From Streptomyces sp. NBC_01232 (GTDB lineage Bacteria; Actinomycetota; Actinomycetes; Streptomycetales; Streptomycetaceae): a DNA stretch of 64,000 nt. Location of the stretch: assembly GCF_035989885.1 (NCBI RefSeq), contig NZ_CP108518.1, forward strand, positions 1,736,001 to 1,800,000. The letters are read 5' to 3'. The notes beneath the pieces are model-generated. The model was not told the DNA's origin, did not search any database, and saw only the letters and a list, made by a program, of their open reading frames with translations. The translations under genes and the position numbers were made by a program. Every line of letters starts with the position of its first letter. Positions within the stretch are counted from its first letter, which is position 1. This document shows positions 17,899-31,732 of this stretch, piece by piece.

Positions 17899-19101
17899 CT
17901 ACAGCCGCTCGGCCACCTGGTCCCAGATCACATCGGCCAGTGATTCCTTCGGACCGTAAGGGACCTGGGTCTCGGACCCGTCGGAGGCCAGGATGACCGC
18001 CTCGTTCTCCTCCGAACCAAAGGTGCGGGCCTCGCCCACTTCGTTCACGACGAGAAGATCACATCCCTTGCGAGCGAGCTTGGCCCGGCCGTTCGCGAGG
18101 ACGTCGTCGGTCTCGGCGGCGAACCCCACCACCACCTGCCCGGACCTGGACCGATCGGCCGAGATCTCCGCAAGAACGTCCGGATTCCGTACAAGGGCGA
18201 CGGGCGCCGGGTCCTGCCCGTCCTTCTTCTTGATCTTTCCGCCCGCGTACTCGGCAGGGCGGAAATCCGCCACGGCGGCGGCCATCACCACGGCGTCGGC
18301 GTCGGCGGCCGCCTTGAGGACGGCCTCCCGCAGCTGCACGGCCGTCCCCACGCGTACGACGTCCGCCCCGGCCGGGTCGGCCAGCGCGGTGTTGGCCGCG
18401 ACCAGGGTGACCCGGGCCCCGCGGGCGACAGCCGTGCGGGCGAGCGCGTAGCCCTGCTTGCCCGAGGAGCGGTTGCCGAGGAAGCGGACCGGGTCCAGGG
18501 GCTCCCGCGTGCCGCCGGCGCTGATCACCACGTGCCGCCCGGCCAGGTCCGGCTCGGCCGCCCCGCGGGCCAGGACCCTGCGGCAGACCTCGAAGATCTC
18601 GTCGGGGTCGGGCAGCCGGCCCTTGCCGGTGTCCTTGCCGGTGAGCCGCCCGACGGCGGGCTCGATCACGAGGGCGCCGCGGCGGCGCAGCGTGGCCACG
18701 TTCTCCTGGGTGGCCGGGTGCTCCCACATCTCGGTGTGCATGGCGGGGGCGAAGACCACCGGGCAGCGGGCGGTGAGCAGGGTGTTCGTGAGCAGGTCGT
18801 CGGCGAGCCCGTGGGCGGCCTTGGCCAGCATGTCGGCGGTGGCCGGGGCGACGACGACGAGGTCGGCGGACTGCCCGATGCGCACGTGCGGCACCTCGTG
18901 GACGGACTCCCACACCTCGGTGGAGGCCGGGTTGCCGGAGAGGGCGGACCAGGTGGCCTCCCCCACGAAGTTCAGGGAGGCCGCGGTGGGCACCACCCGC
19001 ACGTCGTGGCCGGACTCGGTCAGCCGGCGAAGCAGCTCGCACGCCTTGTAGGCGGCGATCCCGCCGCTGACTCCCAGTACGACCTTCGGCTTTTCCACCA
19101 C
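17899..19101 (-). CDS. coaBC: Bifunctional PPC synthetase/PPC decarboxylase
   Basis: Catalyses two successive steps of coenzyme A synthesis: joining 4'-phosphopantothenate with cysteine (CoaB, CTP-dependent) and FMN-dependent decarboxylation (CoaC). I start it at GTG 19101 because AAAGGGG lies 5 nt upstream and the protein then begins directly with KPKVVLGVSGGIAAYKACEL; longer readings add non-homologous residues. CoaC features are GGIAAYK, APATADMLAKAAHG and FAPAMHTEMWEHPAT. CoaB features are SAGGTREPLDPVRFLGNRSS (~190) and MAAAVADFRPAEY (~268). The 400-residue length is typical. It follows rpoZ with a terminator hairpin between. Confidence 0.95.
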   Translation of the reverse strand: MVEKPKVVLGVSGGIAAYKACELLRRLTESGHDVRVVPTAASLNFVGEATWSALSGNPASTEVWESVHEVPHVRIGQSADLVVVAPATADMLAKAAHGLADDLLTNTLLTARCPVVFAPAMHTEMWEHPATQENVATLRRRGALVIEPAVGRLTGKDTGKGRLPDPDEIFEVCRRVLARGAAEPDLAGRHVVISAGGTREPLDPVRFLGNRSSGKQGYALARTAVARGARVTLVAANTALADPAGADVVRVGTAVQLREAVLKAAADADAVVMAAAVADFRPAEYAGGKIKKKDGQDPAPVALVRNPDVLAEISADRSRSGQVVVGFAAETDDVLANGRAKLARKGCDLLVVNEVGEARTFGSEENEAVILASDGSETQVPYGPKESLADVIWDQVAERL

Positions 19102-19176
19102 GCACACCCCTTTGACAACTCGCCGTGTCCGACGCGTTCGGCCCTGATCGTCGTCGTACCGTACCCACCCATGACA

Positions 19177-19215
19177 CACCACAGGCCCGGCAGATGTTCT
19201 GCCGGGCCTGTGGTG
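19177..19215 (-). terminator. Hairpin between rpoZ and coaBC
   Basis: A perfect 18-bp stem, CACCACAGGCCCGGCAGA (19177-19194) with 19198-19215, and a 3-nt loop. It lies 18 bp past the rpoZ stop and 75 bp before the coaBC start, so it terminates or attenuates the gmk/rpoZ transcript. Confidence 0.85.
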
Positions 19216-19233
19216 AAAGGACTTCTACGCGCC

Positions 19234-19506
19234 TTACTGAGCCGGGGCCTCGATGGCCTCGGAGGTCAGCAGACCCGCGTTGATCTCGCGCAGCGCGATC
19301 GAAAGCGGCTTCTCGTGGACGTGGGTGTCCACCAGCGGGCCGACGTACTCGAGCAGGCCCTCACCGAGCTGCGAGTAGTACGCGTTGATCTGACGCGCGC
19401 GCTTGGCCGCGTAGATCACGAGGCTGTACTTCGAGTCAGTAGCCTCGAGCAGCTCGTCGATCGGCGGGTTGATGATGCCCTCGGGCGCAGTGATGGAAGA
19501 GGACAC
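19234..19506 (-). CDS. rpoZ: RNA polymerase omega subunit
   Basis: A 90-residue omega subunit that helps assemble the beta' subunit and, in streptomycetes, supports development and secondary metabolism. It has the conserved core [20 protein letters not shown] (~18-37) followed by ARQINAYY. It starts at GTG 19506. It lies 73 bp after gmk, the same gmk-rpoZ arrangement as in many bacteria, and is followed by a strong terminator. Confidence 0.95.
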   Translation of the reverse strand: MSSSITAPEGIINPPIDELLEATDSKYSLVIYAAKRARQINAYYSQLGEGLLEYVGPLVDTHVHEKPLSIALREINAGLLTSEAIEAPAQ

Positions 19507-19579
19507 GCTCTACCTTCCGAAGATGGGTGAAAGATTCGGCCGCCCTGGAATCGATCGAAGCAAGAACATCGATCAACGA

Positions 19580-20143
19580 TCAGACAACTGCCATCAAGGC
19601 TAGCAGCTCACGGGCCACGTCCTCGACGGAGGTGTTGACCAGGGTGGTGTCGAACTCGGACTCGGCAGCGAGCTCGATCTTGGCGGCGGCGAGCCGACGC
19701 TCGATGACCTCGGCCGATTCGGTGCCCCGGCCGGTCAGCCGACGCACCAGCTCGTCCCAGCTGGGCGGTGCCAGGAAGACCAGCTGGGCGTCGGGCTTGG
19801 ACTCGCGGACGAGTCGTGCGCCCTGGAGATCGATCTCCAGCAGTACCGGCTCGCCGTTGTCCAGGCGTTCCAGCACCGCGCCGCGCGGTGTGCCGTAGCG
19901 GTTGCCCGCGAACTCGGCCCACTCCAGCAGCTCGCCGTTGGCGATCAGCTTGTCGAACTCGTCGTCATTGACGAAGAAGTAGTGGACTCCGTGTCGCTCA
20001 CCGGGCCGCGGCTTGCGGGTGGTGGCCGATACCGAGAGCCATACCTCGGGGTGAACCTTGCGCATATGCGCGACGACCGTGCTCTTGCCGACCCCTGAAG
20101 GGCCGGAGAGCACGGTCAGCCGCGGACGAACCTCTGCTGCCAT
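19580..20143 (-). CDS. gmk: Guanylate kinase
   Basis: Phosphorylates GMP to GDP with ATP. I start it at ATG 20143 ([20 protein letters not shown]), giving 187 residues, close to the family norm. An open frame continues to 20272 but would overlap mihF and adds non-homologous sequence. The P-loop [10 protein letters not shown] (~12-21), [20 protein letters not shown] and the [22 protein letters not shown]-binding region are present. It is positioned between mihF and rpoZ in the same direction. Confidence 0.95.
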   Translation of the reverse strand: MAAEVRPRLTVLSGPSGVGKSTVVAHMRKVHPEVWLSVSATTRKPRPGERHGVHYFFVNDDEFDKLIANGELLEWAEFAGNRYGTPRGAVLERLDNGEPVLLEIDLQGARLVRESKPDAQLVFLAPPSWDELVRRLTGRGTESAEVIERRLAAAKIELAAESEFDTTLVNTSVEDVARELLALMAVV

Positions 20144-20204
20144 AGAGCGATTATCCAGGTTCTCGGGACTGCCTGAGAACGCCGGGAGAACTTCAGTCGA
20201 CGCC

Positions 20205-20528
20205 TCAGGCGCCGGTGCTGCCGAACTCGCGCTCCAGAGAGGCGATCTGGTTGGAACCGAGACCTCGGACACGCCGGGACTCGGAGATGCCGAGGCGCTC
20301 CATGATCTGCTTGGCGCGCACCTTGCCCACGCCAGGCAGTGACTCCAGTAGGGCGGAGACCTTCATCTTGCCGATGACGTCGTTCTCCTGGCCCGTCTTG
20401 ATGACCTCTTGGAGGGAGGCGCCGGAGTGCTTGAGTCGATTCTTCACCTCGGCCCGCTCCCGGCGAGCCGCGGCGGCCTTTTCGAGCGCGGCTGCGCGCT
20501 GTTCAGGGGTAAGGGGCGGAAGAGCCAC
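20205..20528 (-). CDS. mihF: Streptomyces integration host factor-like nucleoid protein
   Basis: A small basic DNA-binding protein (sIHF/mIHF) that compacts and bends DNA and affects sporulation and antibiotic production in Streptomyces. With the GTG at 20528 behind a GAGGTG Shine-Dalgarno it is 107 residues, the known sIHF length. It starts [20 protein letters not shown]. The helix-two-turn-helix core is [20 protein letters not shown] (~62-81), then [12 protein letters not shown]. The upstream in-frame extension to 20591 is not supported. It follows the pyrF terminator, so it has its own promoter. Confidence 0.93.
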   Translation of the reverse strand: MALPPLTPEQRAAALEKAAAARRERAEVKNRLKHSGASLQEVIKTGQENDVIGKMKVSALLESLPGVGKVRAKQIMERLGISESRRVRGLGSNQIASLEREFGSTGA

Positions 20529-20787
20529 GCCTACGTCACCTCGGATGTCGAACTGTCGGATACGGACCGGTGGGCAACCCAAAGGCAACACACCTCGCGA
20601 GCTCCCGAACAGCGATGGAACTCGTTCGCTGCACGTTCACTCTGGTCGGAGACTAGCGGCCAACACCGCTCCAGTCAGCGAGAACGGACGAAAAGTCCTG
20701 GTCAGCCTCCACTGAACCGTACATCACGGACAAAATACCCCTGTTTTGTCCGATGAAGAGCGTTCGAGTTTCGCCACGAAGTGCGAG

Positions 20788-20817
20788 AGGCCCTGCCGCG
20801 GAGGTGCGACAGGGCCT
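20788..20817 (-). terminator. Terminator of the pyr gene cluster
   Basis: AGGCCCTGCCGC (20788-20799) pairs with GCGACAGGGCCT (20806-20817) with one mismatch around GGAGGT, starting 15 bp beyond the pyrF stop. Confidence 0.7.
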
Positions 20818-20831
20818 GAGCAGGTGACCGA

Positions 20832-21671
20832 TTACGCCGAGACGGCCGCGTGGACCTCGTCGGCGAACCGTCGCGCCGAGTCGCGCAGGGCCGCCACGTC
20901 CGGACCGTGCTTCAGGACGCCCCGCGACACGTTCGGGACGACGTTGCGCACGGCCTTGCCGAACACGCCCGGCAGATCCGCCGCCGTCGCGCCCTGGGCG
21001 CCGATGCCGGGAGCCAGCAGCGGCCCGTTGATGTCCAGGTCGAAGGAGGACAGGTCGCCCAGCGTGGCACCGACCACCGCGCCGAAGGAGCCCATCGGGG
21101 CGGCGTCCGCGTTCTCCGCCGCCAGGTGCGCGAGCATCGTCGCGCCGATCGTCCTGCCGTCCTCCCGGACCGCCCGCTGGACCTCCGCGCCCTCCGGGTT
21201 GGAGGTCAGTGCCAGGACGAACAGGCCCGCGCCCGACTCCCGGGCCAGGTCCACGGCCGGCTTCAGCGAGCCGTAGCCCAGGTACGGGGAGACCGTCAGT
21301 GCGTCCGAGAACAGCGGCGAGGCCGGGTCCAGGAAGGCCGAGGCGTACGCCGCCATGGTGGAGCCGATGTCGCCGCGCTTGGCGTCCATGACCACCAGGG
21401 TCCCGGCCGCGCGGGCGTCCGCGACGGTGCGCTCCAAGACGGCGATGCCCTTGGAGCCGAACCGCTCGAAGAAGGCCGCCTGCGGCTTGAAGACCGCCAC
21501 CGACTCCGCGAGTGCCTCGACGACCGTACGGGAGAACCGCTCCAGGCCCGCGATGTCGTCCTGGAGGCCCCACTGGGCCAGCAGGGCGGCGTGCGGGTCG
21601 ATGCCCACGCACAGCGGGCCCCGGGAGTCCATCGCCGCACGCAGGCGGGTGCCGAACGGGGTCACAGTCAC
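20832..21671 (-). CDS. pyrF: Orotidine 5'-phosphate decarboxylase
   Basis: The last step of UMP synthesis (OMP to UMP). 279 residues, the longer actinobacterial type. The signature is LVVMDAKRGDIGSTMAAYA (~107-125) with the catalytic Asp-Lys...Asp, plus CVGIDPH at the N-terminus and LAPGIGAQGAT, the phosphate-binding loop. It starts at GTG 21671, overlapping the pyrD stop by 4 bp (GTGA), which implies translational coupling. Confidence 0.96.
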   Translation of the reverse strand: MTVTPFGTRLRAAMDSRGPLCVGIDPHAALLAQWGLQDDIAGLERFSRTVVEALAESVAVFKPQAAFFERFGSKGIAVLERTVADARAAGTLVVMDAKRGDIGSTMAAYASAFLDPASPLFSDALTVSPYLGYGSLKPAVDLARESGAGLFVLALTSNPEGAEVQRAVREDGRTIGATMLAHLAAENADAAPMGSFGAVVGATLGDLSSFDLDINGPLLAPGIGAQGATAADLPGVFGKAVRNVVPNVSRGVLKHGPDVAALRDSARRFADEVHAAVSA

Positions 21672-22777
21672 TTGGTGGCCTTTCGGGTCTCGGCGCCCAC
21701 GGCGTCGGCGAGCGTCGCGTACGGGCTGTTGGCCAGGCGCGCGGCCAGGCCCTTGTGGATGGCGCGGGCGTAGAACGGGCCCTCGTAGATGAAGGCGCTG
21801 TAGCCCTGGATCAGCGTGGCGCCGGCCAGGATCCGCTGCCAGGCGTCCTCGGCGTTCTCGATGCCGCCGACCCCGACGAGGACCAGGCGGTCCCCCACAC
21901 GGGCGTACAGGCGGCGCAGGACCTCCAGGGAGCGCTCCTTGACGGGGGCGCCGGAGAGGCCGCCGGTCTCCTTCACCAGGGACGGGGAGGACTTCAGGCC
22001 GAGCCCCTCGCGGGCGATGGTGGTGTTCGTCGCGATGATGCCGTCGAGGCCCAGCTCCAGGGCCAGGTCGGCGACCGCGTCGACGTCCTCGTCCGCCAGG
22101 TCGGGGGCGATCTTGACCAGCAGCGGCACCCGGCGGTCGGTCACCGTGCGGTCGGCGGCCTCGCGCACGGCCGTCAGCAGCGGGCGCAGCGATTCGGTGG
22201 CCTGGAGGTTGCGCAGGCCCGGGGTGTTCGGGGAGGAGACGTTCACCACGAGGTAGTCGGCGTGCCGGGCCAGGCGCTCGGTGGAGGCGACGTAGTCCCC
22301 CACGGCCTCCTCCTCGGGTACGACCTTGGTCTTGCCGATGTTGACGCCCACGACGGTCCTGAAGACCGCCTCACGGGCCGCCAGGCGGGCTGCGACGGCC
22401 GCCGAGCCCTCGTTGTTGAAGCCCATGCGGTTGATCAGCGCGCGGTCCGCCACGAGGCGGAAGAGGCGCTTCTTCGGGTTGCCGGGCTGCGGCTCGGCCG
22501 TGACCGTGCCGATCTCGATGTGGTCGAAGCCGAGCATCGACATGCCGTCGATGGCGACGGCGTTCTTGTCGAAGCCCGCGGCGAGGCCGAAGGGGCCGTG
22601 CATGCGCAGGCCGAGGGCCTCGGTGCGGAGCTCCTCGTAGCGCGGGGCCAGGGCGGCCGCGGCGAAGGTGCGCAGCACGGGGGTGCGGGCGGCGAGGCGG
22701 ATCCAGCGGAAGGCCAGGTAGTGGGCCTGCTCCGGGTCCATCCGCTTGAAGACCAGGTTGAAGAAGGTTTTGTACAT
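21668..22777 (-). CDS. pyrD: Dihydroorotate dehydrogenase (quinone type)
   Basis: Oxidises dihydroorotate to orotate. The chosen start, ATG 22777 ([20 protein letters not shown]), gives 369 residues and the amphipathic N-terminal helix typical of class 2, membrane-associated, quinone-dependent enzymes. Residues of note are [16 protein letters not shown] (FMN site), [14 protein letters not shown] with the class 2 catalytic serine, and [16 protein letters not shown]. An AAGGA lies 11 nt upstream. A hairpin separates it from carB, so pyrD-pyrF may form a subunit of the cluster. Confidence 0.95.
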   Translation of the reverse strand: MYKTFFNLVFKRMDPEQAHYLAFRWIRLAARTPVLRTFAAAALAPRYEELRTEALGLRMHGPFGLAAGFDKNAVAIDGMSMLGFDHIEIGTVTAEPQPGNPKKRLFRLVADRALINRMGFNNEGSAAVAARLAAREAVFRTVVGVNIGKTKVVPEEEAVGDYVASTERLARHADYLVVNVSSPNTPGLRNLQATESLRPLLTAVREAADRTVTDRRVPLLVKIAPDLADEDVDAVADLALELGLDGIIATNTTIAREGLGLKSSPSLVKETGGLSGAPVKERSLEVLRRLYARVGDRLVLVGVGGIENAEDAWQRILAGATLIQGYSAFIYEGPFYARAIHKGLAARLANSPYATLADAVGAETRKATK

Positions 22778-22805
22778 CGTCGGTAAATCCTTCTGCGCTC
22801 GTGAA

Positions 22806-22841
22806 GAGGGGGACACCCGTCGTGAAACCGGTGTCCCCCTC
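22806..22841 (-). terminator. Intercistronic hairpin between carB and pyrD
   Basis: GAGGGGGACACC (22806-22817) pairs perfectly with 22830-22841 around a 12-nt loop. It sits 31 bp past the carB stop and 29 bp before the pyrD start, so it is either a leaky terminator or an mRNA processing/stability element. Confidence 0.6.
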
Positions 22842-22871
22842 CCCGTGTCCGGGCTGGCTGTGCGACCTGGG

Positions 22872-26172
<3,301 letters not shown>

Positions 26173-26180
<8 letters not shown>

Positions 26181-27321
26181 GCTCGGCCTCCATCAGAGAT
26201 ACGAAGCGGTCGAAGAGGTACGCGGCGTCGTGCGGGCCGGCGGCCGCCTCGGGGTGGTACTGGACGGAGAAGGCCGGCTGGTCGAGCAGCTGGAGGCCTT
26301 CGACGACCTGGTCGTTCAGGCAGACGTGGGAGACCTCGGCGCGGCCGTAGGCGGTCTCGGAGACCTTGTCGAGGGGCGCGTCGACGGCGAAGCCGTGGTT
26401 GTGCGCGGTGATCTCGACCTTGCCGGTGGTGCGGTCCTGCACCGGCTGGTTGATGCCGCGGTGGCCGTACTTCAGCTTGTAGGTGCCGAAGCCGAGCGCG
26501 CGGCCCAGGATCTGGTTGCCGAAGCAGATGCCGAAGAGCGGGGTCTTGCGCTCCAGGACGCCCTGCATGACGGCGACGGGGCCGTCGGCGGTGGCCGGGT
26601 CGCCCGGGCCGTTGGAGAAGAAGACGCCGTCGGGGTTCACCGCGTAGACGTCCTCGACGGTGGCGGTGGCGGGGAGCACGTGCACCTCGATGCCGCGCTC
26701 GGCCATCCGGTGCGGGGTCATGCCCTTGATGCCGAGGTCCACCGCGGCGACGGTGAAGCGCTTCTCGCCGATCGCGGGGACGACGTACGCCTCCTTGGTG
26801 GCGACCTCGGCGGAGAGGTTCGCGCCCTTCATCTGCGGCTGCGACGTGACCTTGGCCAGCAGGGCCTCGTCGCGGATGCCGACCCAGGCCTCGCCCGAGA
26901 AGATGCCGACGCGCATGGCGCCGCGCTCGCGCAGGTGGCGGGTCAGGGCGCGGGTGTCGATGCCGGAGATCCCGACGACGCCCTGCTTGACGAGCTCCTC
27001 GTCCAGCGAGCGCTGCGAGCGCCAGTTGGAGGGGACGCGGGCGGGGTCGCGGACGACGTAGCCGGCGACCCAGATGCGGGAGGACTCGGGGTCCTCGTCG
27101 TTGACGCCGGTGTTGCCCACGTGCGGGGCGGTCATCACGACGACCTGCCGGTGGTACGACGGGTCGGTGAGGGTCTCCTGGTAGCCGGTCATGCCGGTGG
27201 AGAACACGGCCTCGCCGAAGGTCTCCCCCACAGCGCCGTAGGCGCGGCCGCGGAAGATCCGACCGTCCTCCAGGACGAGTACGGCGGGAGCTTTGGCTGC
27301 TCCCCTGGTGGAGGTCGTCAT
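26173..27321 (-). CDS. carA: Carbamoyl phosphate synthetase, small subunit
   Basis: The glutamine amidotransferase subunit that hydrolyses glutamine and channels ammonia to CarB. 382 residues from ATG 27321 ([20 protein letters not shown]); the open frame runs further upstream but only through the neighbouring gene. The N-terminal CPSase_sm domain contains [14 protein letters not shown]. The class I amidotransferase triad is visible as Cys in [11 protein letters not shown], and His and Glu in [14 protein letters not shown]. Its start overlaps the stop of the preceding PH-domain gene (ATGA-type). Confidence 0.96.
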
Positions 27322-27899
27322 CGTTCGGCGCCTTCCGTCGTGATGGATGAGTTCATGAGGTTGATCGCCTCGACCCAGGCGGCGTGTTCGGCCGCGCGGT
27401 CGGAGCGGAATCCGGAGTCGATCAGCTTGTCGCCGTGCGCCCAGGTGACGACGAGCAGACCGCCCTCGGTGAGTACCTTGCCCGCGATTCCCTTGTCGAG
27501 GCGGGCGCCGCGCAGCTGCGCGGCCGGTACGAAGAAATCGCCTGCACCCGGTCGGACCACGTCGAGGCCCGCGTCGGTGAGCGTGAGCTCGACCCGGCTG
27601 CGGACGCCCAGTCCGTGGGCGACGATGCGGTCGAGCCACTGTCCGGCGGTGGTGGACCCGTGGTACCGGCCGGTCAGTGCCAGCCGGTGCGCGGGAAGAC
27701 CGTCGGGTGCGGCGGGCAGCTCCGGCAGATCGTTCTGCAGAGCGCCGCGCCATTTCCAGCCCTGCCGCATCAGCCAGTAGACGAACGCGATGAAGACGGC
27801 CAGGCCGATCACCCAGGCGATGCGGGCGCCGACGCTGGTCACCTCCGCCGACTGTCGTTCGGCGGCCTCGGCGGCCAGTTGGATTACTGCAGGTGTCAC
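27318..27899 (-). CDS. Membrane-anchored PH-like domain protein in the pyr operon
   Basis: A 193-residue protein with one N-terminal transmembrane helix ([19 protein letters not shown], ~26-44) and a soluble domain of about 140 residues rich in beta-strands ([58 protein letters not shown]). This is what I know as the bacterial PH-like domain gene that streptomycetes keep between pyrC and carA. It overlaps both neighbours by 4 bp (pyrC stop/its start; its stop/carA start), so it is tightly coupled to pyrimidine genes, yet its function is unknown. It may anchor or sense something at the membrane. Confidence 0.8.
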   Translation of the reverse strand: MTPAVIQLAAEAAERQSAEVTSVGARIAWVIGLAVFIAFVYWLMRQGWKWRGALQNDLPELPAAPDGLPAHRLALTGRYHGSTTAGQWLDRIVAHGLGVRSRVELTLTDAGLDVVRPGAGDFFVPAAQLRGARLDKGIAGKVLTEGGLLVVTWAHGDKLIDSGFRSDRAAEHAAWVEAINLMNSSITTEGAER

Positions 27900-29182
27900 G
27901 CCAGTTTCCCGTCCACGACCGTTGCCCGGCCCCGCAGGAAGGTATGAGTGACGCGCCCCGGCAGCTCACGGCCCTCGTAAGGCGTGTTGCGGCTGCGGGA
28001 GGCGAAGTGTGCGGGGTCCACGACACCACGGTACGAGGTATCGACCAAGGTCAGGTTCGCGGGTTCACCTGCCGAGACGGGACGGCCGTGGTTCTCCAGG
28101 CTGCCGATGCGCGCCGGGGCGAAGGACATCCGCTCGGCGACGCCCTCCCAGTCGAGCAGTCCGGTCTCGACCATCGTCTGCTGGACGACGGAGAGCGCGG
28201 TCTCCAGGCCGACCATGCCCATGGCCGCGGCGGCCCACTCGCAGTCCTTGTCCTCGTGCGGGTGCGGGGCGTGGTCGGTGGCGACGATGTCGATCGTGCC
28301 GTCGGCGAGCGCCTCGCGCAGGGCCAGCACGTCGCGCTCGGTGCGCAGCGGCGGGTTGACCTTGTAGACCGCGTTGTACGAGCGCACGAGCTCCTCGGTG
28401 AGGAGGAGGTGGTGCGGGGTGACCTCGGCGGTGACGTCGATGCCGCGGGACTTGGCCCAGCGGACGATCTCGACGGAGCCGGCCGTGGAGAGGTGGCAGA
28501 TGTGGACGCGGGAGCCGACGTGCTCGGCGAGCAGGACGTCACGGGCGATGATCGACTCCTCGGCGACGGCCGGCCAGCCGCCGAGACCGAGTTCCGCGGA
28601 GACGATGCCCTCGTTCATCTGGGCGCCCTCGGTGAGGCGGGGCTCCTGGGCGTGCTGGGCGACGACGCCGCCGAAGGCCTTCACGTACTCCAGGGCGCGG
28701 CGCATGATCACGGCGTCGTCGACGCACTTGCCGTCGTCGGAGAAGACGGTGACGCGGGCGGCGGACTCGTGCATGGCGCCCAGCTCGGAGAGCTGCTTGC
28801 CCTCCAGGCCCACGGTGACGGCGCCGATGGGCTGCACGTCGCAGTAGCCGGACTCCTTGCCCAGGCGCCAGACCTGCTCGACGACGCCGGCGGTGTCGGC
28901 GACCGGGAAGGTGTTCGCCATGGCGAACACGGCGGTGTAGCCGCCGGAGGCCGCGGCGCGGGTGCCGGTGAGGACGGTCTCGGAGTCCTCGCGGCCGGGC
29001 TCGCGCAGGTGGGTGTGCAGGTCGACGAGGCCGGGGAGGAGGACCTGGCCCTCGGCCTCGATGACGGTCGCGCCCTCGGCGGACAGGCCGGTGCCGACCT
29101 CCGCGATGGTCTCGCCGTCGATCAGGACGTCCTGCGCCTCGCCGCCGAGTACCTTCGCGCCACGGATAAGGATCTTGCTCAT
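27896..29182 (-). CDS. pyrC: Dihydroorotase
   Basis: Zinc metalloenzyme closing carbamoyl aspartate to dihydroorotate (class I, amidohydrolase superfamily). 428 residues from ATG 29182 ([20 protein letters not shown]). Metal ligands are [11 protein letters not shown] (HxH, ~58-60), further histidines in VVAQHAQEP and [13 protein letters not shown], and the catalytic Asp in [18 protein letters not shown] (~307). An open frame runs upstream to 29539 but through pyrB. It begins 2 bp after the pyrB stop. Confidence 0.96.
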   Translation of the reverse strand: MSKILIRGAKVLGGEAQDVLIDGETIAEVGTGLSAEGATVIEAEGQVLLPGLVDLHTHLREPGREDSETVLTGTRAAASGGYTAVFAMANTFPVADTAGVVEQVWRLGKESGYCDVQPIGAVTVGLEGKQLSELGAMHESAARVTVFSDDGKCVDDAVIMRRALEYVKAFGGVVAQHAQEPRLTEGAQMNEGIVSAELGLGGWPAVAEESIIARDVLLAEHVGSRVHICHLSTAGSVEIVRWAKSRGIDVTAEVTPHHLLLTEELVRSYNAVYKVNPPLRTERDVLALREALADGTIDIVATDHAPHPHEDKDCEWAAAAMGMVGLETALSVVQQTMVETGLLDWEGVAERMSFAPARIGSLENHGRPVSAGEPANLTLVDTSYRGVVDPAHFASRSRNTPYEGRELPGRVTHTFLRGRATVVDGKLA

Positions 29183-29184
29183 GG

Positions 29185-30165
29185 TTACTTGCTCTCCTCG
29201 GTACGGGCGGTGGTGACGGCGGGCTCGGAGCCTCCGAGCAGCAGGTACAGGACGGCCATGCGGGTGGAGACGCCGTTGGCGACCTGCTCCACGGCCGTGC
29301 AGCGGTCGGAGTCGGCGACCTGGGCGGTGATCTCCATGCCGCGGTTCATCGGGCCGGGGTGCATCACGATGGCGTGCTCGGGCATCTTCGCCATGCGGTC
29401 GCCGTCGAGCCCGTACCGGCGGGAGTACTCGCGCTCGGTCGGGAAGAAGGCGGCGTTCATGCGTTCGCGCTGCACACGCAGCATCATCACCGCATCGGAC
29501 TTCGGCAGCACCTCGTCGAGGTTGTACGAGACCTCGCACGGCCAGGTTTCGACCCCGATCGGGACGAGCGTGGGCGGGGCCACGAGGGTGACCTGGGCGC
29601 CGAGGGTGTGCAGCAGGTGGACGTTGGAGCGGGCCACGCGGCTGTGCAGGATGTCGCCGACGATGGTGATCCGGCGGCCGTTCAGGTCCTTGCCGAGGCC
29701 GGCGTCGCGGCCGACCAGGCGGCGGCGCATGGTGAAGGCGTCCAGCAGGGCCTGGGTGGGATGCTCGTGGGTGCCGTCTCCGGCGTTGACGACGGCGGAG
29801 TCGATCCAGCCGGAGGTCGCGAGCCGGTAGGGGGCGCCGGAGGCGTGGTGGCGGATGACGACCGCGTCGGCGCCCATGGCCTCCAGGGTCAGCGCGGTGT
29901 CCTTCAGGGATTCGCCCTTGGAAACGGACGACCCCTTCGCGGAGAAGTTGATGACGTCGGCCGAGAGGCGCTTGGCGGCCGCCTCGAAGGAGATCCGGGT
30001 GCGGGTCGAGTCCTCGAAGAAGAGGTTGACGACGGTGAGGCCGCGCAGGGTGGGCAGCTTCTTGATCGGCCGGTCCGCGACGCGGGCCATCTCCTCGGCG
30101 GTGTCGAGGATCAGGACGGCGTCGTCGCGCGTGAGATCGGCGGCCGAGATGAGGTGGCGCTTCAT
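29185..30165 (-). CDS. pyrB: Aspartate carbamoyltransferase catalytic chain
   Basis: Condenses carbamoyl phosphate with aspartate. 326 residues. The carbamoyl phosphate site [19 protein letters not shown] (~49-67), [19 protein letters not shown] (aspartate/carbamoyl site), [12 protein letters not shown] and [10 protein letters not shown] are intact. No pyrI regulatory-chain gene is nearby, consistent with the PyrR-controlled class. It follows pyrR after 107 bp. Confidence 0.96.
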   Translation of the reverse strand: MKRHLISAADLTRDDAVLILDTAEEMARVADRPIKKLPTLRGLTVVNLFFEDSTRTRISFEAAAKRLSADVINFSAKGSSVSKGESLKDTALTLEAMGADAVVIRHHASGAPYRLATSGWIDSAVVNAGDGTHEHPTQALLDAFTMRRRLVGRDAGLGKDLNGRRITIVGDILHSRVARSNVHLLHTLGAQVTLVAPPTLVPIGVETWPCEVSYNLDEVLPKSDAVMMLRVQRERMNAAFFPTEREYSRRYGLDGDRMAKMPEHAIVMHPGPMNRGMEITAQVADSDRCTAVEQVANGVSTRMAVLYLLLGGSEPAVTTARTEESK

Positions 30166-30272
30166 CTGGATGGCTCCGTAGGTCGGGAGGGCAGGCGGAC
30201 TGACGGGCGGAGGTGCGAGCGGGCAGGGCAGGGCTCGGTGCGGGCCCCGACGGGGCCCGTCACTCGGACGGT

Positions 30273-30895
<623 letters not shown>

Positions 30896-31014
30896 CTGAT
30901 GTACGCCTCCCACGGTACCAGGGGGAGCCCGGTGGCTCGGACCGGGGTGGTACGGAAGGGTCCTCAGAGGGCTGCTGGGACCGACCCCCAGGGGGGCGAC
31001 GAAGACCATTCGGC

Positions 31015-31044
31015 TTGACGCATCCAAGTAACGCTGCGTAACCT
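31015..31044 (+). promoter_or_regulatory. bldD promoter with BldD box
   Basis: A -35 TTGACG (31015-31020) and a -10 TAACCT (31039-31044) with 18-bp spacing enclose GTAACGCTGCGTAAC (31028-31042). The latter fits the BldD consensus TNACNCWGNGTNA exactly. A repressor there would cover the space between -35 and -10, consistent with the known autoregulation of bldD. Confidence 0.85.
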
Positions 31045-31135
31045 CACAGTGAGTTACCAGCCGCGCGGCGGAGCCGCACGTAGTTACGTAGTCGCAGTGT
31101 CCATCAGTCACAGCGTCACAGCGTCCGGGAGCGTT

Positions 31136-31636
31136 ATGTCCAGCGAATACGCCAAACAGCTCGGGGCCAAGCTCCGCGCCATCCGCACCCAGCAGGGCCT
31201 TTCCCTCCACGGTGTCGAGGAGAAGTCCCAGGGCCGGTGGAAGGCCGTCGTGGTCGGTTCCTACGAGCGCGGGGACCGCGCCGTGACCGTCCAGCGCCTT
31301 GCCGAGCTGGCGGACTTCTACGGGGTTCCGGTTCAGGAACTGCTGCCGGGAACGACGCCGGGCGGAGCGGCCGAGCCGCCGCCGAAGCTGCGTCTGGACC
31401 TGGAGCGCCTGGCGGGCGTCCCCGCCGAGAAGGCCGGCCCGCTGCAGCGTTACGCGGCGACGATCCAGAGCCAGCGCGGCGACTACAACGGCAAGGTGCT
31501 GTCGATCCGTCAGGACGACCTGCGCACCCTGGCCGTCATTTACGACCAGTCCCCCTCGGTCCTGACCGAGCAGCTGATCAGCTGGGGCGTGCTGGACGCG
31601 GACGCCCGTCGCGCGGTGGCGCACGAGGAACTCTGA
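31136..31636 (+). CDS. bldD: Developmental master regulator BldD
   Basis: A c-di-GMP-responsive repressor of sporulation genes during vegetative growth. 166 residues from ATG 31136 (MSSEYAKQLGAKLRAIRTQQ); the in-frame upstream extension lacks homology. The N-terminal XRE-type helix-turn-helix covers ~8-70 (GLSLHGVEEKSQGRWKAVVV, SYERGDRAV). The C-terminal domain contains the c-di-GMP binding signature RGD at 114-116 and RQDD at 125-128, the exact positions I recall for S. coelicolor BldD. It is transcribed away from pyrR and towards nusB, with a consensus BldD box in its promoter. Confidence 0.97.
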   Translation: MSSEYAKQLGAKLRAIRTQQGLSLHGVEEKSQGRWKAVVVGSYERGDRAVTVQRLAELADFYGVPVQELLPGTTPGGAAEPPPKLRLDLERLAGVPAEKAGPLQRYAATIQSQRGDYNGKVLSIRQDDLRTLAVIYDQSPSVLTEQLISWGVLDADARRAVAHEEL

Positions 31637-31667
31637 GTTCCGGGCTCCAGACCAGCAGAAACGTTTA

Positions 31668-31715
31668 CCGGTGGGTGCCGGACCCTTGCGGGGGTCCGGC
31701 ACCCACCGGTTTTTC
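31668..31715 (+). terminator. bldD terminator
   Basis: A perfect 18-bp stem, CCGGTGGGTGCCGGACCC (31668-31685) with 31692-31709 around TTGCGG, followed by TTTTT. A canonical intrinsic terminator, unusual here for its true U-tract, 32 bp beyond the bldD stop. Confidence 0.92.
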
Positions 31716-31732
31716 GTCCCCGTCGGGACGCT

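Noticed and set aside
20144..20272. Upstream extension of gmk
   Set aside because: The in-frame extension overlaps mihF and has no family homology; the ATG at 20143 gives the usual length.
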